Source: Atherix ibis
Taxonomy: Eukaryota; Arthropoda; Insecta; Diptera; Athericidae
NCBI GenBank assembly: GCA_958298945.1
Contig: OY282610.1
Span: forward strand, 44,275,667 to 44,339,666
Length of the DNA: 64,000 bases
Direction: 5' to 3'
The notes below the pieces were generated by a model. It was not told where the DNA came from. It worked only from the letters and a program-made list of their open reading frames with translations, and searched no databases. A program made the position numbers and the translations under genes. Shown piece after piece: positions 46,600-57,949 of this stretch. Every line of letters starts with the position of its first letter. The stretch's first letter is position 1.

Positions 46600-46755
46600 A
46601 AAAAGCATTAACAAAAAAATAAAAAATAAAAACAACGAAACTGACTTACTAACTCTCCACAACTCGACAATGACCGCAAGGTCAAGTTTACGTGTTTCTT
46701 TGAGGGGATAGTGTAAATAATCAAAATAAGTTTTAAGTGAACCGCTAAAAGATAA

Positions 46756-46801
<46 letters not shown>

Positions 46802-47340
46802 CGAGATTCTCTTTTGAATGTTTTTATGGATTCTCATTTTTCAATTTGGACAGCTTTTATTTTCTTTTATTTGCTTAACAAATCGTGCACTCCTCAAAAA
46901 ACGTGTTCTTCTCTTTTAGTTTGTCGCCAACTCCCCCACTAATATCGTCACCAATACTAATTCACATTTCAGTAAATTATTTAACAATTGCAAGTAGAGA
47001 ACAGCCGATATTCTTTGCAAAAAAAAATCAGTTTTACGAGTAATTTTTCTTAAAACGAAACGCAATTTCTTGACCGAATTGTCATCGTTGTCATCGCCGT
47101 CACTGCTCTCTCCTCACAAAGTGACAGGGGGCCTATGGCTGGCGGTGTGGGATTAATGGTTATGTCACCTGTGATTATGTACCAATCGTTTGGGTGAATC
47201 TTCACTAAAGTTACTATCATTAACCACAATTTTTGGTTTATCTTCGTTTTGGTTTATCTTCGTCTTCTCTACCGTTCGAATTGATGATAAAGAGTGAACA
47301 GATTCGATAGAATCTAGCGAATCTACTCACTCTCATAGAA
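46600..47340 (-). promoter_or_regulatory. promoter-like region with GAGA tract
   Basis: Composition is more balanced than in the surrounding DNA. It contains (GA)18 at 46761-46796, a typical GAGA-factor substrate, and an initiator match TCAGTT on minus with A+1 at 46642, about 60 bp upstream of the candidate start exon. No DPE follows (T-rich downstream). It could be a csw promoter or 5' exon; the evidence is suggestive only. Confidence 0.3.
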
Positions 47341-48690
47341 GTAATGGAATTGTACAATAAAAAAAAACTGATCATTTAAAAATGAAGTAACAGAAAATGT
47401 CGACGAGGTGGGAGATAATCTTTTATTGTTCGCAGAGAGGAAAACAGTCAAGAGAGACTAGATATGCCATTCATGATGACAGGTTGAGACCCACGTTCAA
47501 CTAACTTGTTCTTCTTTGATTGTTGTTTCTTATTTGCTGTCATCTCCTTTCCACTATTTTTTTGTTTCTCTTTTTTTGCGCGAAAAGTGTATCGAATAAG
47601 TCACATCCGCTCGCTGTCTTCAATGAAAAGCGAAATTCATTTATTTTTCTTCGTTTATTAACAAATATTTATTTCCGCAACAAAAAAAACAAAACAAAAA
47701 ATTTTTATTTACTTTTTTTGCTATTTCCGTAAATTTTTTTTCTCATGGTGCATTCTTTTTTTTCTACAAAAGTTCTTATTTCAAAAATTGTATCTTTACT
47801 GCCACACTCACTTTGAACACGTAAATATATCAAATCTACAAAATTACTAATAAAAAATTCTTTTGAAATTTCGAACTATCTATTGCAAAATAAAAAATCA
47901 ATATAATGATAGTGACTAATTTTGAATTCTTCCGATTTATATCTTTTGAAAGTGACTCAAAATTATTTGTTATAGTGTCATAAGTGAAAATAAATAAGAA
48001 TCCGCTTATTATTAATCCACTAATCATCATTCGCCAATATACGAGCACAACAAATACACGTATCAAGTAATGCTTTTTATCTGTGTTTGTTTTTTTCGTT
48101 ATACATTTCCCAAAAAAAAAAAAAAATGAAAAACAATTACTTTCTATGCAACGTTGATAATGTTAAAAATATTTCTATTCTATCACTTAAAGTGACACAA
48201 CATACCATATATTATTATTATTATTAGCGCTTTAGTTCCTATTCGGAAGTGACTATCAATTTCCGCTCGATCAAGTACGAGTATTAAAAATAAGGTGTGG
48301 TACTCGGATACGAATTAATTCCGGTGACACTTATCAAAGTACAAAAATTTTGACCAAATTATTTTCTTTGTATTCACCGCCTCACCCCTTACCTAACTAA
48401 GTAGACACTTTGAGGGAAAATAATCTTTTAGTAATAATTTTAATAATGTAGAAACTGAAAAAATTTTGTCTATAATTTCTAGATTGTAATTGAAAATTTA
48501 TTGAGTCTAAGAGAATTTTTATTCAAAAACGGATAGAATTAAGGAGAATTTTCATAAAAGATTTAATCAAAAAAAACTTAATAATTAATTACAATTCAGT
48601 ATGGTCAGCAAAAATTAGACTGATCCCCTTCAAAGTAGTTTTATTGGGTGTTCTTTTCACTCTTCGGAGCAGAGCTGAAAGGTTTCATCT
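47341..48690. other. no gene seen
   Basis: AT-rich. Open frames at 47520-47732 and 47836-48066 are hydrophobic composition artefacts. Confidence 0.5.
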
Positions 48691-48739
48691 ACAGCTCCTT
48701 GGTTACAGTGCTCTTCATTTTATCGACAGTACCAAGATT

Positions 48740-49690
48740 ATGTCCTTTCAAGTGTTTTTTGATCAGGTGACAAAGGGTTAGGAAATCACAGGAATTATTT
48801 TTCCAACAAAAACTTCTTGTCACAGGAATTCTTAAATGTCAGGGCGTGCAATGTCCGATTTGACGGCAATCACACCTTTTTCTGACTCTTTCAACGACTT
48901 TTAATCCGCTTCAGTATTTATCGATGGTTTGACCTAATAAGAGCTCTCTAGCCCTAGCAAAACCTCACAAGAGCCCTCCTTATTTTTATCAATTTTCGAT
49001 GTTGAAGGTTTCTAGGCATTTAGGCCCTCGAAATATACTTTAAGCGCATCGAAAAGCTTTTGTTTTTGATAAGCAATATTTCCCATACGTTCGATACAAA
49101 TGTTCAAGTGTTTTGTAATTTTGGTAAACAAGAAAAAGACTCACGGACTGGTATCAGGTGAAAGAGGTGACTGAGGGTCCACAGGCAGGAAACACTTTTT
49201 CGACAAAATTTCATTGATGGACACGAACAACTTTTTTTCTGACTCTTTTGAGGACTTCCTATCAGCTTCAATGTTTATCGACGCTTTGACCTAACAAGAG
49301 CCCTCACGCGTTCCTTATTTTTATCACTTTCAGAAATTGAAGGCTTCAATGCTTTTAGGCCCTCCAAAAATGCTTTAAGCCCACTAAAAAGCTTTTGTTC
49401 TTGATAAGCCATGGTTCCCATACGTTCGATACAAATGTTCAAAAATTTTGTAATCTTGGCAAACAATAAAAAGGCACTCGGATTGATATCAGGTGAGAGA
49501 GGTGACTAAGGATCCACAGGAACCACTTCTTCGACAAAAGTTCATTGATGGACACGAACAACTTTTTTGCTAACTCTTTTAAGGACTTCCTATCAGCTTC
49601 AATGTTAACTGAGTCGGACCTCCCAAGAGCTCTCACTCCTTCCACATTTTTATCAATTTCGACGTTAAAGGGTTCCCTGAGCGGGGTTTA
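48740..49690 (-). repeat. about three tandem copies of a 335-345-bp transposon-derived unit
   Basis: Anchors TCCCATACGTTCGATACAAA near 49081 and 49416, and TCTGACTCTTT / CTAACTCTTTT with ACTTCCTATCAGCTTCAATG near 48880, 49228 and 49565. On minus the unit reads SPLSPDINPSAFLLFAKI then ICIERMG, resembling the YSPDLxPxDFxLFPK part of mariner-type transposases with the catalytic Asp region altered. Stops interrupt every copy. It is probably an amplified transposase 3' end; the family is uncertain. Confidence 0.5.
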
Positions 49691-50039
49691 AATTTAACTG
49701 CTTCATGGCCGTCCAAAAATACATTATGTCATCAAACATTTGTGATCTTCCCCGTTTCATGCGTTACGAAAAATGGAATACGGAAATTCGGAACAACGAC
49801 GGTTAATCCGTGCAACGTGGCCAAACGAAAAAAACGTGGGAGAATGAATAAGTCTGTGAATTCAAAAATATATAGAGGTACGAAAGATTTATCAAGCTGT
49901 GAGCAAAATAGGACGATTCAGGCCACGATTTTTCTCATGCCCCAGCGAAGAGGATGATCTGATTTCCGACCAAATTTGTTGAACTCCTGAACACGAAACA
50001 GCCAGAATACGAGTCGGAGGTACTCACCAGCTGAGGAAT

Positions 50040-51080
50040 ACATGCTACCGGCACTGACCATTGAAGAAACAATAAAAGCGATCCTTCGATTGAAGAAACA
50101 AAAGTCGCCCGGTGTCGATACACTGCTCCAAACATTTCATCAATTAATTGTTCCTGTATGGGATAGCAAATCAATGCCCGACCACGGGCACCTTGGCATT
50201 ATCTGATATTCTTGACTATCTTACTAGGCAGGATAGCCTTATTCAGTCGAAAAATTAATGGCCCATACCACAGAGGCTTTACTCCAAGGAACAGATCAGT
50301 CGATGGAAAAACAGTTGGAATATGCTCAACAGATTCACTATCTGCTCATCGGCTTTAAAGCTATGGTAAAATGGCACTTTCAAAGTCATTCAACATTCAG
50401 AATGGTCTCTGACAGGGAGACGCGCTTTTGTCCGTTTTCTTTAACCTGGCGCTGTAAAAAAATGATTCTTGTCTTAATGATAAGCACAAGGGGCACCATC
50501 CCCATTAACTGTGATCAGTCTGTCAATCAAAAAAAGCAGTACGAGAGGCCTTCATCAAGGTCTCTCGTACCAGTGGCAAAAAAAATCTTGGCTTCAAAAG
50601 AGTTAAATCATTTTCCTGTTGATGATGACAACATGGAGGAAGAAATCCTGAAGGGCCTACTTTAGTCAGTGTAAATTACTTCTTTACGTATTCTTTGGAT
50701 GCTTGTGTTCTCAGCACATATCATTGGGAACTCTTTTCCGCGTTCGAGAAGAGAAGCTGTCGAAGAATTTTTGGCCCTCTGCATGAGGATGAACTATTCC
50801 GTGGCCTATTTAACGATGAGATCATTGATCAAATCAACCTCAATATGCTGCTGTGAACTGGATGGAAGATAAATATCTACAGTGGCACCAGTTATGGCCC
50901 CAGAAGACGAGGTAGACTCTTCTTTCACTGGAGCGACTGCGTTAACCAATATGCCAAAAACATGATAGGAGTGTCGAACTAGAAGACTGTGGTGCGAAGC
51001 CGAGACATCTGGAGGCCTAAACCTGACTCCCAGTTGATGATGATAACGATGGTTAATCCGCAAGTTTGACTGATGAAAGT
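50040..51080 (+). pseudogene. non-LTR retrotransposon ORF2 fragment (reverse transcriptase to C-terminus), degenerate
   Basis: Plus strand, in several frames. IEETIKAILRLKKQKSPGVD-like finger motif at 50060-50119; RGFTPRNRS near 50275; EKQLEYAQQIHYL; QGDALLSVFFNLAL from 50413 (the QGD motif of RT); AFEKRSCRRIFGPLH near 50742; then a basic GPRRRGR and WSDCVNQ near 50900, typical of the end of such ORF2s. The active-site YADD segment is missing. Stops and frameshifts show it is dead. Confidence 0.75.
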
Positions 51081-52200
51081 ACTTGCAACTTTTATCAAGT
51101 CAAAACTCGCGGATTCACCAAGTTTAACATAAAATTTGATGGTACATCTTTGCTCCAAATTTCGCTGCAACATTTTTCGTTATTCATTTCAAAAACAAAA
51201 CTTCACTAATCATACAGTGGGTTTAGCTACCGAAAGAGATTCAAATTTATACTTCACATCTAGGACCGACTTATATATAATTTATGTGGTAGAGAAGCTC
51301 ACAGTGTTTCCAGATCGTCCTCAGCGATGCCACTCCCTAAACTTTCCTTCCGAAACCTTCTATGATTATTTGCATCATGTACGAAAAATTCTGTATTATT
51401 GATAGTATTTTATAATAATTATTTCTGTTAAGCATTAAATAAAAATACGCAAAAATTATTAGAGAAAAATAAAATTGACCACAGAAATAATTTTCAAACA
51501 ATTGCTAAATGAAAATATATTTTCTTCCAATACAAAAAGTGAGTAATTTTTAAAATGGAAAATAAATAAATAAATAAGCAATAGAATATTGTTAGCTATA
51601 ATTAAATATCAACAATATTATTAAAATTGGTAACGCATCATTTTGAAATGGTTAAGAAAATCGTTCGTGCAGTCTACGTTTTATAATCTACAAATTTACT
51701 TACCTATGAGTGGGTTTGATAATATTCTAAAACACGTACGAGCATTATATTATAGAAAAATATAATTTACATCGCAATTTGTTATTTGTTTTTTTTTTTT
51801 AAATTATAAGACAATGTGAGCAATGATATGTTCTACAGAACGTGTAATCTTTGTAAACATCGAAAAAGCATCGTTGCAATGCTATAATTTTTATTAATAA
51901 AATTTTTTTTTCTACCACAAATCAAAAATGTTTGCAGAATGTTTTTTAACAAACAATTGCCTTTCTTTGCAGATTTGCTTTACTAACAAATACAAAATTT
52001 TCCAAAAAAATTTCAGAACTAATTTCATTTTTCGCAACAATTAATTTACTGGCTAAAAATAAGTAGCTATAAAATTTCGTTTATTTACCAACCACGAAGA
52101 GAGGAATAAGAAGGTATTATGAAAATTATAAATTTAATAATTATTTGATAGTTTTTGCAATTTGCTCAACAACAGAAACGTCAATGAAAGAGCTGATAAA
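51081..52200. other. no gene seen
   Basis: AT-rich after about 51.4 kb. The first 300 bp may belong to the retrotransposon 3' flank. Confidence 0.45.
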
Positions 52201-52224
52201 TTAATGGGGGATACCCTACTGCCG

Positions 52225-52640
52225 TCATGTGCTAACTGAAGTTCCGAATTTATCCCATCTGCTAGTAAAATAAAACTTAATATCATTAGTCATACGTAGA
52301 CAAACAGAGTACACCAATGTTGAAAGCTTTCTGTCTGCACAGTAGCCAAACATGGCACAGCCAGTCTCCTCAACAATCAGTCCTAAATTATGGATAAAGT
52401 AAAACTTCTCAAAATCAGGATTGATCACACCACATTTACTCATGATTTCCTCTTCGTTACAAAGCTCATTCCCCATGCTCTTCTTGTAGTCTTCAAATTG
52501 CCAGATAGATAAATACCATATGACCCAGACTTTCTATATTATTTGAATAGAACTCCTTAGATTGTGTAGTTCCGAAAGCCAAGAAATTCCTCCTCAAGGT
52601 GTAAGATACTCTAAAAAATTAGCTATAGGCCAAATGACCT
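52225..52640 (-). pseudogene. coding-like remnant, unassigned
   Basis: Balanced composition. The minus-strand 83-codon frame 52225-52476 reads MGNELCNEEEIMSKCGV, FEKFYFIHNLGLIVEETG and FGYCADRKLSTLVYS, which looks protein-like (varied residues, a hydrophobic helix). Upstream another frame continues (FLAFGTTQSKEFYSNN). No family was recognised. It could be a receptor or transposon gene fragment. Confidence 0.35.
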
Positions 52641-52889
52641 CATGCTGGTGGCGTTACATAATGCACTCTGGTCCTTGCCTTACGTACAAATATACAAACA
52701 AACAAAACTTAATTGTAGCAGCATCGATTCCTAATCATTCTCACCACCAATCTCACAAAAAAACCAGCTAGATCTTTTTTTTATGCCAATTTGAACTTAC
52801 GTAAATTATTTTTAACCACTTCAATTGTATTGTAATAAGCAGATTTACATAACATTTTAATTTACAATCTTATGCATCCATATGGTGGG

Positions 52890-54405
52890 AGTAAACACCC
52901 ATTGGGATTTCTCTAACTACCGGAAGTTAGAAGAGTCCTCTAGTTAGAAGAGTCCTCTAGAGAAGAAATCTCTAGGCCCATTGTCTCTTAAGTCTCCAAT
53001 GCATATTTACGGGGAGGGCAGTAGAGGACAATTCTCTGACAAGTTGATTATGATGATAGAATAAACGGGAGGGAAATTTTTGATAGCGGGAAATGCACAC
53101 GTCCTGAACAAAGGAAACATTCACATCACAATGTATTACGTTGTTACGAACATAAAAGTGGGCATCAATAATTTTACGAAGGATCTTGGTGCACGCGGTA
53201 GGAATTGGAACTTTTCATTGAACCCCAAAGTTCAATTCCATATGTCCAAATAGGTTTTATAATTGTATTGTGTATTAAAAGTAGTCGAGCGTTTGTCCAG
53301 TAGGCTAAGAAGTTGTAGGTAACGTCTAGTGGGTCCAAGTTTTTTTTAGTCTAGTATGTGTATTCCATCATATTGTGGAATCATGTTGCTATTAAGGTAT
53401 AATTGGGTAGGTTTTCCTTAACAAAGAGTGAAAATTATATGAGCACTCTTCTGTTCATTTATCCTCGCTCTCCATCTCATAGACCAAGATTGAAGGTTGT
53501 GGATATGAGATTGTAAATTATTGGAAGCTATGTCAGGATTTGCACAGGTAGCAAGTATGGCCATATTATCTGCATAAATAGCAATGATAGTATTCGGAAC
53601 AGATGGGATGTCATGGGTATAAATATTGTAAAAAAAAGGGGACCTAGGATACTCCCTTGTGGGACTCCGGCTAGAATAGGATATATTTCCGAGGATTCGG
53701 AGTTAATTGTAACTTGGAAATGATACTGGGAGAGAAATGAATTTATGATAAGGTAGTATGTTGAAGGAAGAAAGCTCTTGAGTTTCCAGAGGAGTCCAGG
53801 ATGCTACACAAGATCAAAAATACGCCTGGGCAATACTCTTTCCTCTCAAGAGAGGATGCAATGTGATCAACAATTCGATGCCATTGCTGGATTGTGGAAT
53901 GTTCTGATCGGAAGCCGAATTGATGATCAGGAATAATTTTTCCATTAACTAGGAATGGGAAGAACAGTTTTAATAGGAGTTTTTCAAAAATCTTACTAGA
54001 GATTGATTGGAAGCTGATAGGTCTATAGGAAAAAGGAGAATTAAATGATTTATTTGGTTTAGGAATAATTTTAATGACAGCAGATTTCCAGATTCAGGGA
54101 AAATAGGTTGTGCACAGGATACCATTGAAAATGTATGTTATTAAATTTAAAGCTTTTAGGGAAATTTGCTTCAAGATAGGAGCTGTTGTTATTAAATCAT
54201 AACCATGAGCTTTTTTAATAGATTTCATTTCCGAGGGCTTAAAATTTTTGAAAGGAAAAGGCATAGGGATTAGGAACATTAGCCCGTCGATAATTTTGTT
54301 AGTATGCGATTTATCTTCTTTAGGATCATGTGGATCAAAAGTATTTACCAAATGTTTAGCAAATACTTCAGCTTTTTCTCTGTCTGTTTTTGCCAAGTTA
54401 CTCAT
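52890..54405 (-). pseudogene. jockey-type non-LTR retrotransposon, 5'-truncated and frameshifted
   Basis: Minus strand. DREKAEVFAKHLVNTFDPHD at the 5' end, then KKAHGYDLITTAPILKQ and NLITYIFNGIL, SYRPIS-like words, PDHQFGFRSEHSTIQQ near 53.9 kb, GVPQGSILGP near 53.65 kb and YADNMAILAT near 53.56 kb. The last is the RT active site, with Asn in place of the second Asp of YADD. Then come RINEQKSAHIIFTL and the C-terminal region to about 52.9 kb. Frame changes between motifs make it non-functional. The element starts inside ORF2, as expected of 5' truncation on insertion. Confidence 0.85.
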
Positions 54406-54409
54406 CCAA

Positions 54410-55255
54410 TTAGATATAAAAAATCAAAATGAGAAGTTTTTATGCCTTCCAAAAAATGTGATGATTTGATTTGTAATTTTTTATTGATTTTCAGAAAAGA
54501 TGCTGAAAAAATCTCAATTCACAAAAATAAATCAAATAATTATAATTCAAATAAAAATAAAAATAAAAAAACTCATGAAATTGCATCAAACTGGATCATA
54601 TCAAATAAAAATAAACAAACATTAAATCACACTTTTACTATTATTATGTAAATAAAATATTTGAATTCTTGACAACAAAAAAAAAAATACTCGATTTTTA
54701 ATCTTCTTACCAAATTTGTGAACTATTTTACACCAACACCTTTTCTCTGTTTTGTTTATAGCTAACCAAGCACCTTACCTAACCATATCAGGTAAATCGT
54801 TAAGATAATCAAAATTCATATCGTTCTACTATGAACAAATTCTTTATGTTAATTTTCGTTGACAATTTTTTTTCTATATTTCTTTTTTTTCAGAGGGAAT
54901 TGGATAAATTGGGCTAGTCAAAAATACTTAAATTCATGTGAGTTTTGCAACTAATCAAGTGGATTAAAAGCACTTCCGAATTTAAGTTAAAAACTTTTCT
55001 CAATTTTCTAAAAAATTTAATAATTTTATATATTTTTAAAATTTTACAATTACTCAGGCAAGAGAAACTTTTTAAAAAAGTAGGTGAACAAAACAAACTA
55101 GCTTGATTGATTGATTACGTTTTATTGAAAGGTAGAATTATTGTCCCATGCTAGAATTTTATACGGACAAAAGGAACTTTGGGGTGATACTCGTATCAAA
55201 AAATTCAATGCTTCGGTGCTATGGAAATGGAACCAATTAAAAGGCGTAATCAAAT
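54410..55255. other. no gene seen
   Basis: AT-rich; small open frames are Asn/Lys-rich artefacts. Confidence 0.5.
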
Positions 55256-55261
55256 ATTTTT

Positions 55262-55996
55262 GAGATTGTAGAGAGTCTCAAAAAATAGAGACTCTAGAAA
55301 GTCTCAAGAAATAGAGACTGTAGAGAGTCCCAAAAAATAGAGACCGTAGAGAGTCCCAAAAAATAGAGACTGTAGAATGTCTCAAGAAATAGAGACTGTA
55401 GAAAGTTTCAAGAAATAGAGACTGTAGAGAGTCCCAAAAAATAGAGACTGTAGAGAGTCCCAAAAAATAGAGACTGTAGAAAGTCTCAAGAAATAGAGAC
55501 TGTAGAGAGTCCCAAAAAATAGAGACTGTAGAGAGTCTCAAAAAATACAGACTGCAGAGAGTCTCGAAAAATAGAGACTGTAGAGAGTTGCAAAAAATAG
55601 AGACAGTAGAGAATCTCAAAAAATAGAGACTTTAGAGAATCTCAAAAAATAGAGACTGTAGAGAGTCTCAAAAAATACAGACTGCAGAGAGTCTCGAAAA
55701 ATAGAGACTGTAGAGAGTTGCAAAAAATAGAGACTGTAGAGAGTCTCAAAAAATAGAGGCTGTAGAGAGTCTCAAAAAATAGAGGCTGTAGAGATTCTCA
55801 AAAAATGGAGACTATAGAGAGTCTCAAAAAATAGAGACTGTAGAGAGTCCCAAAAAATAGAGACTGTAGAGAGTCTATAAAAATAAAGGCTGTAGACAGT
55901 CCCAAAAAATAGAGACTATAGAGAGTCTCAAAAAATAGAGACTGTAGAGGGTCTCAAAAAATAGAAACTCTACAGTGTCTCAAAAAAAATAGAGTT
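55262..55996. repeat. 26-bp minisatellite, about 28 units, each able to form a hairpin
   Basis: Consensus blocks AGAGTCTCAAAAAATA and GAGACTGTAG alternate with variants (CCC for CTC, GTTGC, TCTATAA). AGTCTC and GAGACT are reverse complements 8 bp apart. Larger internal periodicity is visible: a block with ACAGACTGCAGAGAGTCTCG and GAGAGTTGC appears twice, at 55546-55600 and 55674-55728. The minus-strand open frame through it (SIF/SLYFLR repeats) follows from the period, not from a gene. Confidence 0.95.
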
Positions 55997-56207
55997 TCTT
56001 AAAAAATTCTGGTATGTGAATACGGTCTCAAGTGTGACTCTTTATAATTTGATTGGGTTCTTCTATAGAAATAAGGTCTATGAAGGGAAATTAACAGTCT
56101 GATTAAGATCATATCTGAAAAAATTTAATTTCATTTAACTATGAAAAAAGGATCTTTCTGCTCAGTTTTCGACATAACTCTTACTATGAAAATAGGGTCT
56201 ACGGAGT

Positions 56208-56297
56208 ACTTTATTGTTCTAATTTTCATAGTGAGAGAAAAATGATTCTATCAACGGGATTATTTTTCTCTCACTACGAAAATTAGAACAATAAAGT
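56208..56297. repeat. foldback with 36-bp arms, one mismatch
   Basis: 56208-56243 pairs with 56262-56297; the only difference is CATAGTG versus CGTAGTG. The loop is 18 bp. It sits in diverged sequence derived from the neighbouring minisatellite zone (AAGGTCTA words). Confidence 0.9.
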
Positions 56298-56399
56298 CCT
56301 AGTATGAATATAAGGTCTACAAAGAGATATGAACAGTCTCATTGAGACTATCTCTAAGAATCTAATTTTGGTTAACTATAAGAAGAGGTTTCTCAATAG

Positions 56400-57945
56400 T
56401 ACGAATATAAATAAATAGGCAGTCAAATGATTTCTGATGATTTTGAAGATATTTTAAGGATCATAAAATATCTTACAGATCCTTTATTGAAAAAATTTAG
56501 ATATATTTGGAGGGATAATAGGTAAAGATGATTACTATTTAACAAAATAGTTTTTTTTCTAAATTTTAAGATTTTTCAATTAATTTGAATCATTTTCTTT
56601 CCTCATACATTATAATACGAGTAGAAAGAGAGGCTCGTCGTGATTTTTGTTCTTTTTTTTTCTCAATATTAATTACAATAAAATAACCACACTAATTTAG
56701 ATATAAAATGATACTATAAAAAAAAAGTTAATTATCCTTAATCGATTATTATTAATTTATTATTAGACAATCTAGTAGTTATCAATGATCGAGATTTATG
56801 CGCTTCCGTTTCAATTTACTATTTTCTATTATTTTTTTTTATTTTTTTCTATCAAATTTATATAATTTATGAAATTTTCTAAAAGTAGAATTTTTCTTAT
56901 GATTCTGGTTCAATAGAGCGAATAGAATTTAACCTTGTATATTCTATGCAAATCATAATGTTCCAAATTGTTAGGCATACTTAAATCGTAATAGTATGTT
57001 CTAAAGATTAGAAAAGAATAGAATAATAAAAAAAATTAATTTAGCGGGAAAAAAATCTCCAATAAAACTATGGAAAAACTAAAAGAAAAAAACACCCCAA
57101 AAGAAAATCAAACACGCCTCTTTTTTTTGTGCTGACCTTGAAGAAAGCTAAAGTTTTCCGTTAATCGATTTAGTGACTAAGAGCATTTTTCTTTGGTTTT
57201 TTCTCATACTTTTCTTCTTTCTCTCCGCGATTTTATTTTCTTTTGCTTTTTTTTTTATAAGCATAAAAATTATTATTATAGTACCTATTTTCCATTAGAA
57301 CTTATGCTATATGCATATCGGTTTCTCCCATACTCCTACTTCCGACACCCAAGTGAAAAAACACTTATGTTTTGAGACATCACATGAAAACATCAAAATA
57401 TCTTTCTTAACAATATATTCTCGGTCGTTTGTTCTTCTCAAAAAACAAATGACACCGCCTTAAGCACCCACCTATATTTAATGTCAAAATTCAAAAGTTC
57501 TACAACCACCCAATTTCTTATCCTTCAATAAAACAACAACAAACGAATATTATCTAATCAAGAATGGACACCCAATAAAAACAAGTAAAAAGTATCCATT
57601 AACAAAACAATTGAAAATATCAACTATACTTGATATTTATTTCAGTTCTATTAGTACTAATTGGGTATTCTAGATAATTTAAAAAGCAAATTATGCAACT
57701 AATATTGAAATAAGATAAATTCAATATCGAAAAAACAGATAAAATTTATCAAAAGAGCATTATTGAAATTTTTGGCGGCATAATTATTGTTTTATGATTT
57801 CTTTGGAGTATACACATAAAATGAGTAATATTAAAGTGATTCTAAACAAGAAAATATATTTTAAAATGATATTTTTTCGTTTTAAACCTGTATTTTCCAA
57901 ATTGGTATAATTTCGACGAAAACTCTTATTGTATGACCAAATATT
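56400..57945. other. no gene seen
   Basis: AT-rich; no exon, RNA or repeat structure was recognised. Confidence 0.5.
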
Positions 57946-57949
57946 ATTG

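Noticed and set aside
50258..50665. 135-codon plus-strand open frame as a complete gene
   Set aside because: Contains shifted pieces of a reverse transcriptase (EKQLEYAQQ, then QGD in another frame); it is part of a decayed retrotransposon.
55278..55619. 113-codon minus-strand frame with repeated Leu/Phe/Ser
   Set aside because: Produced by a 26-bp repeat that happens to lack stops in that frame; not a gene.
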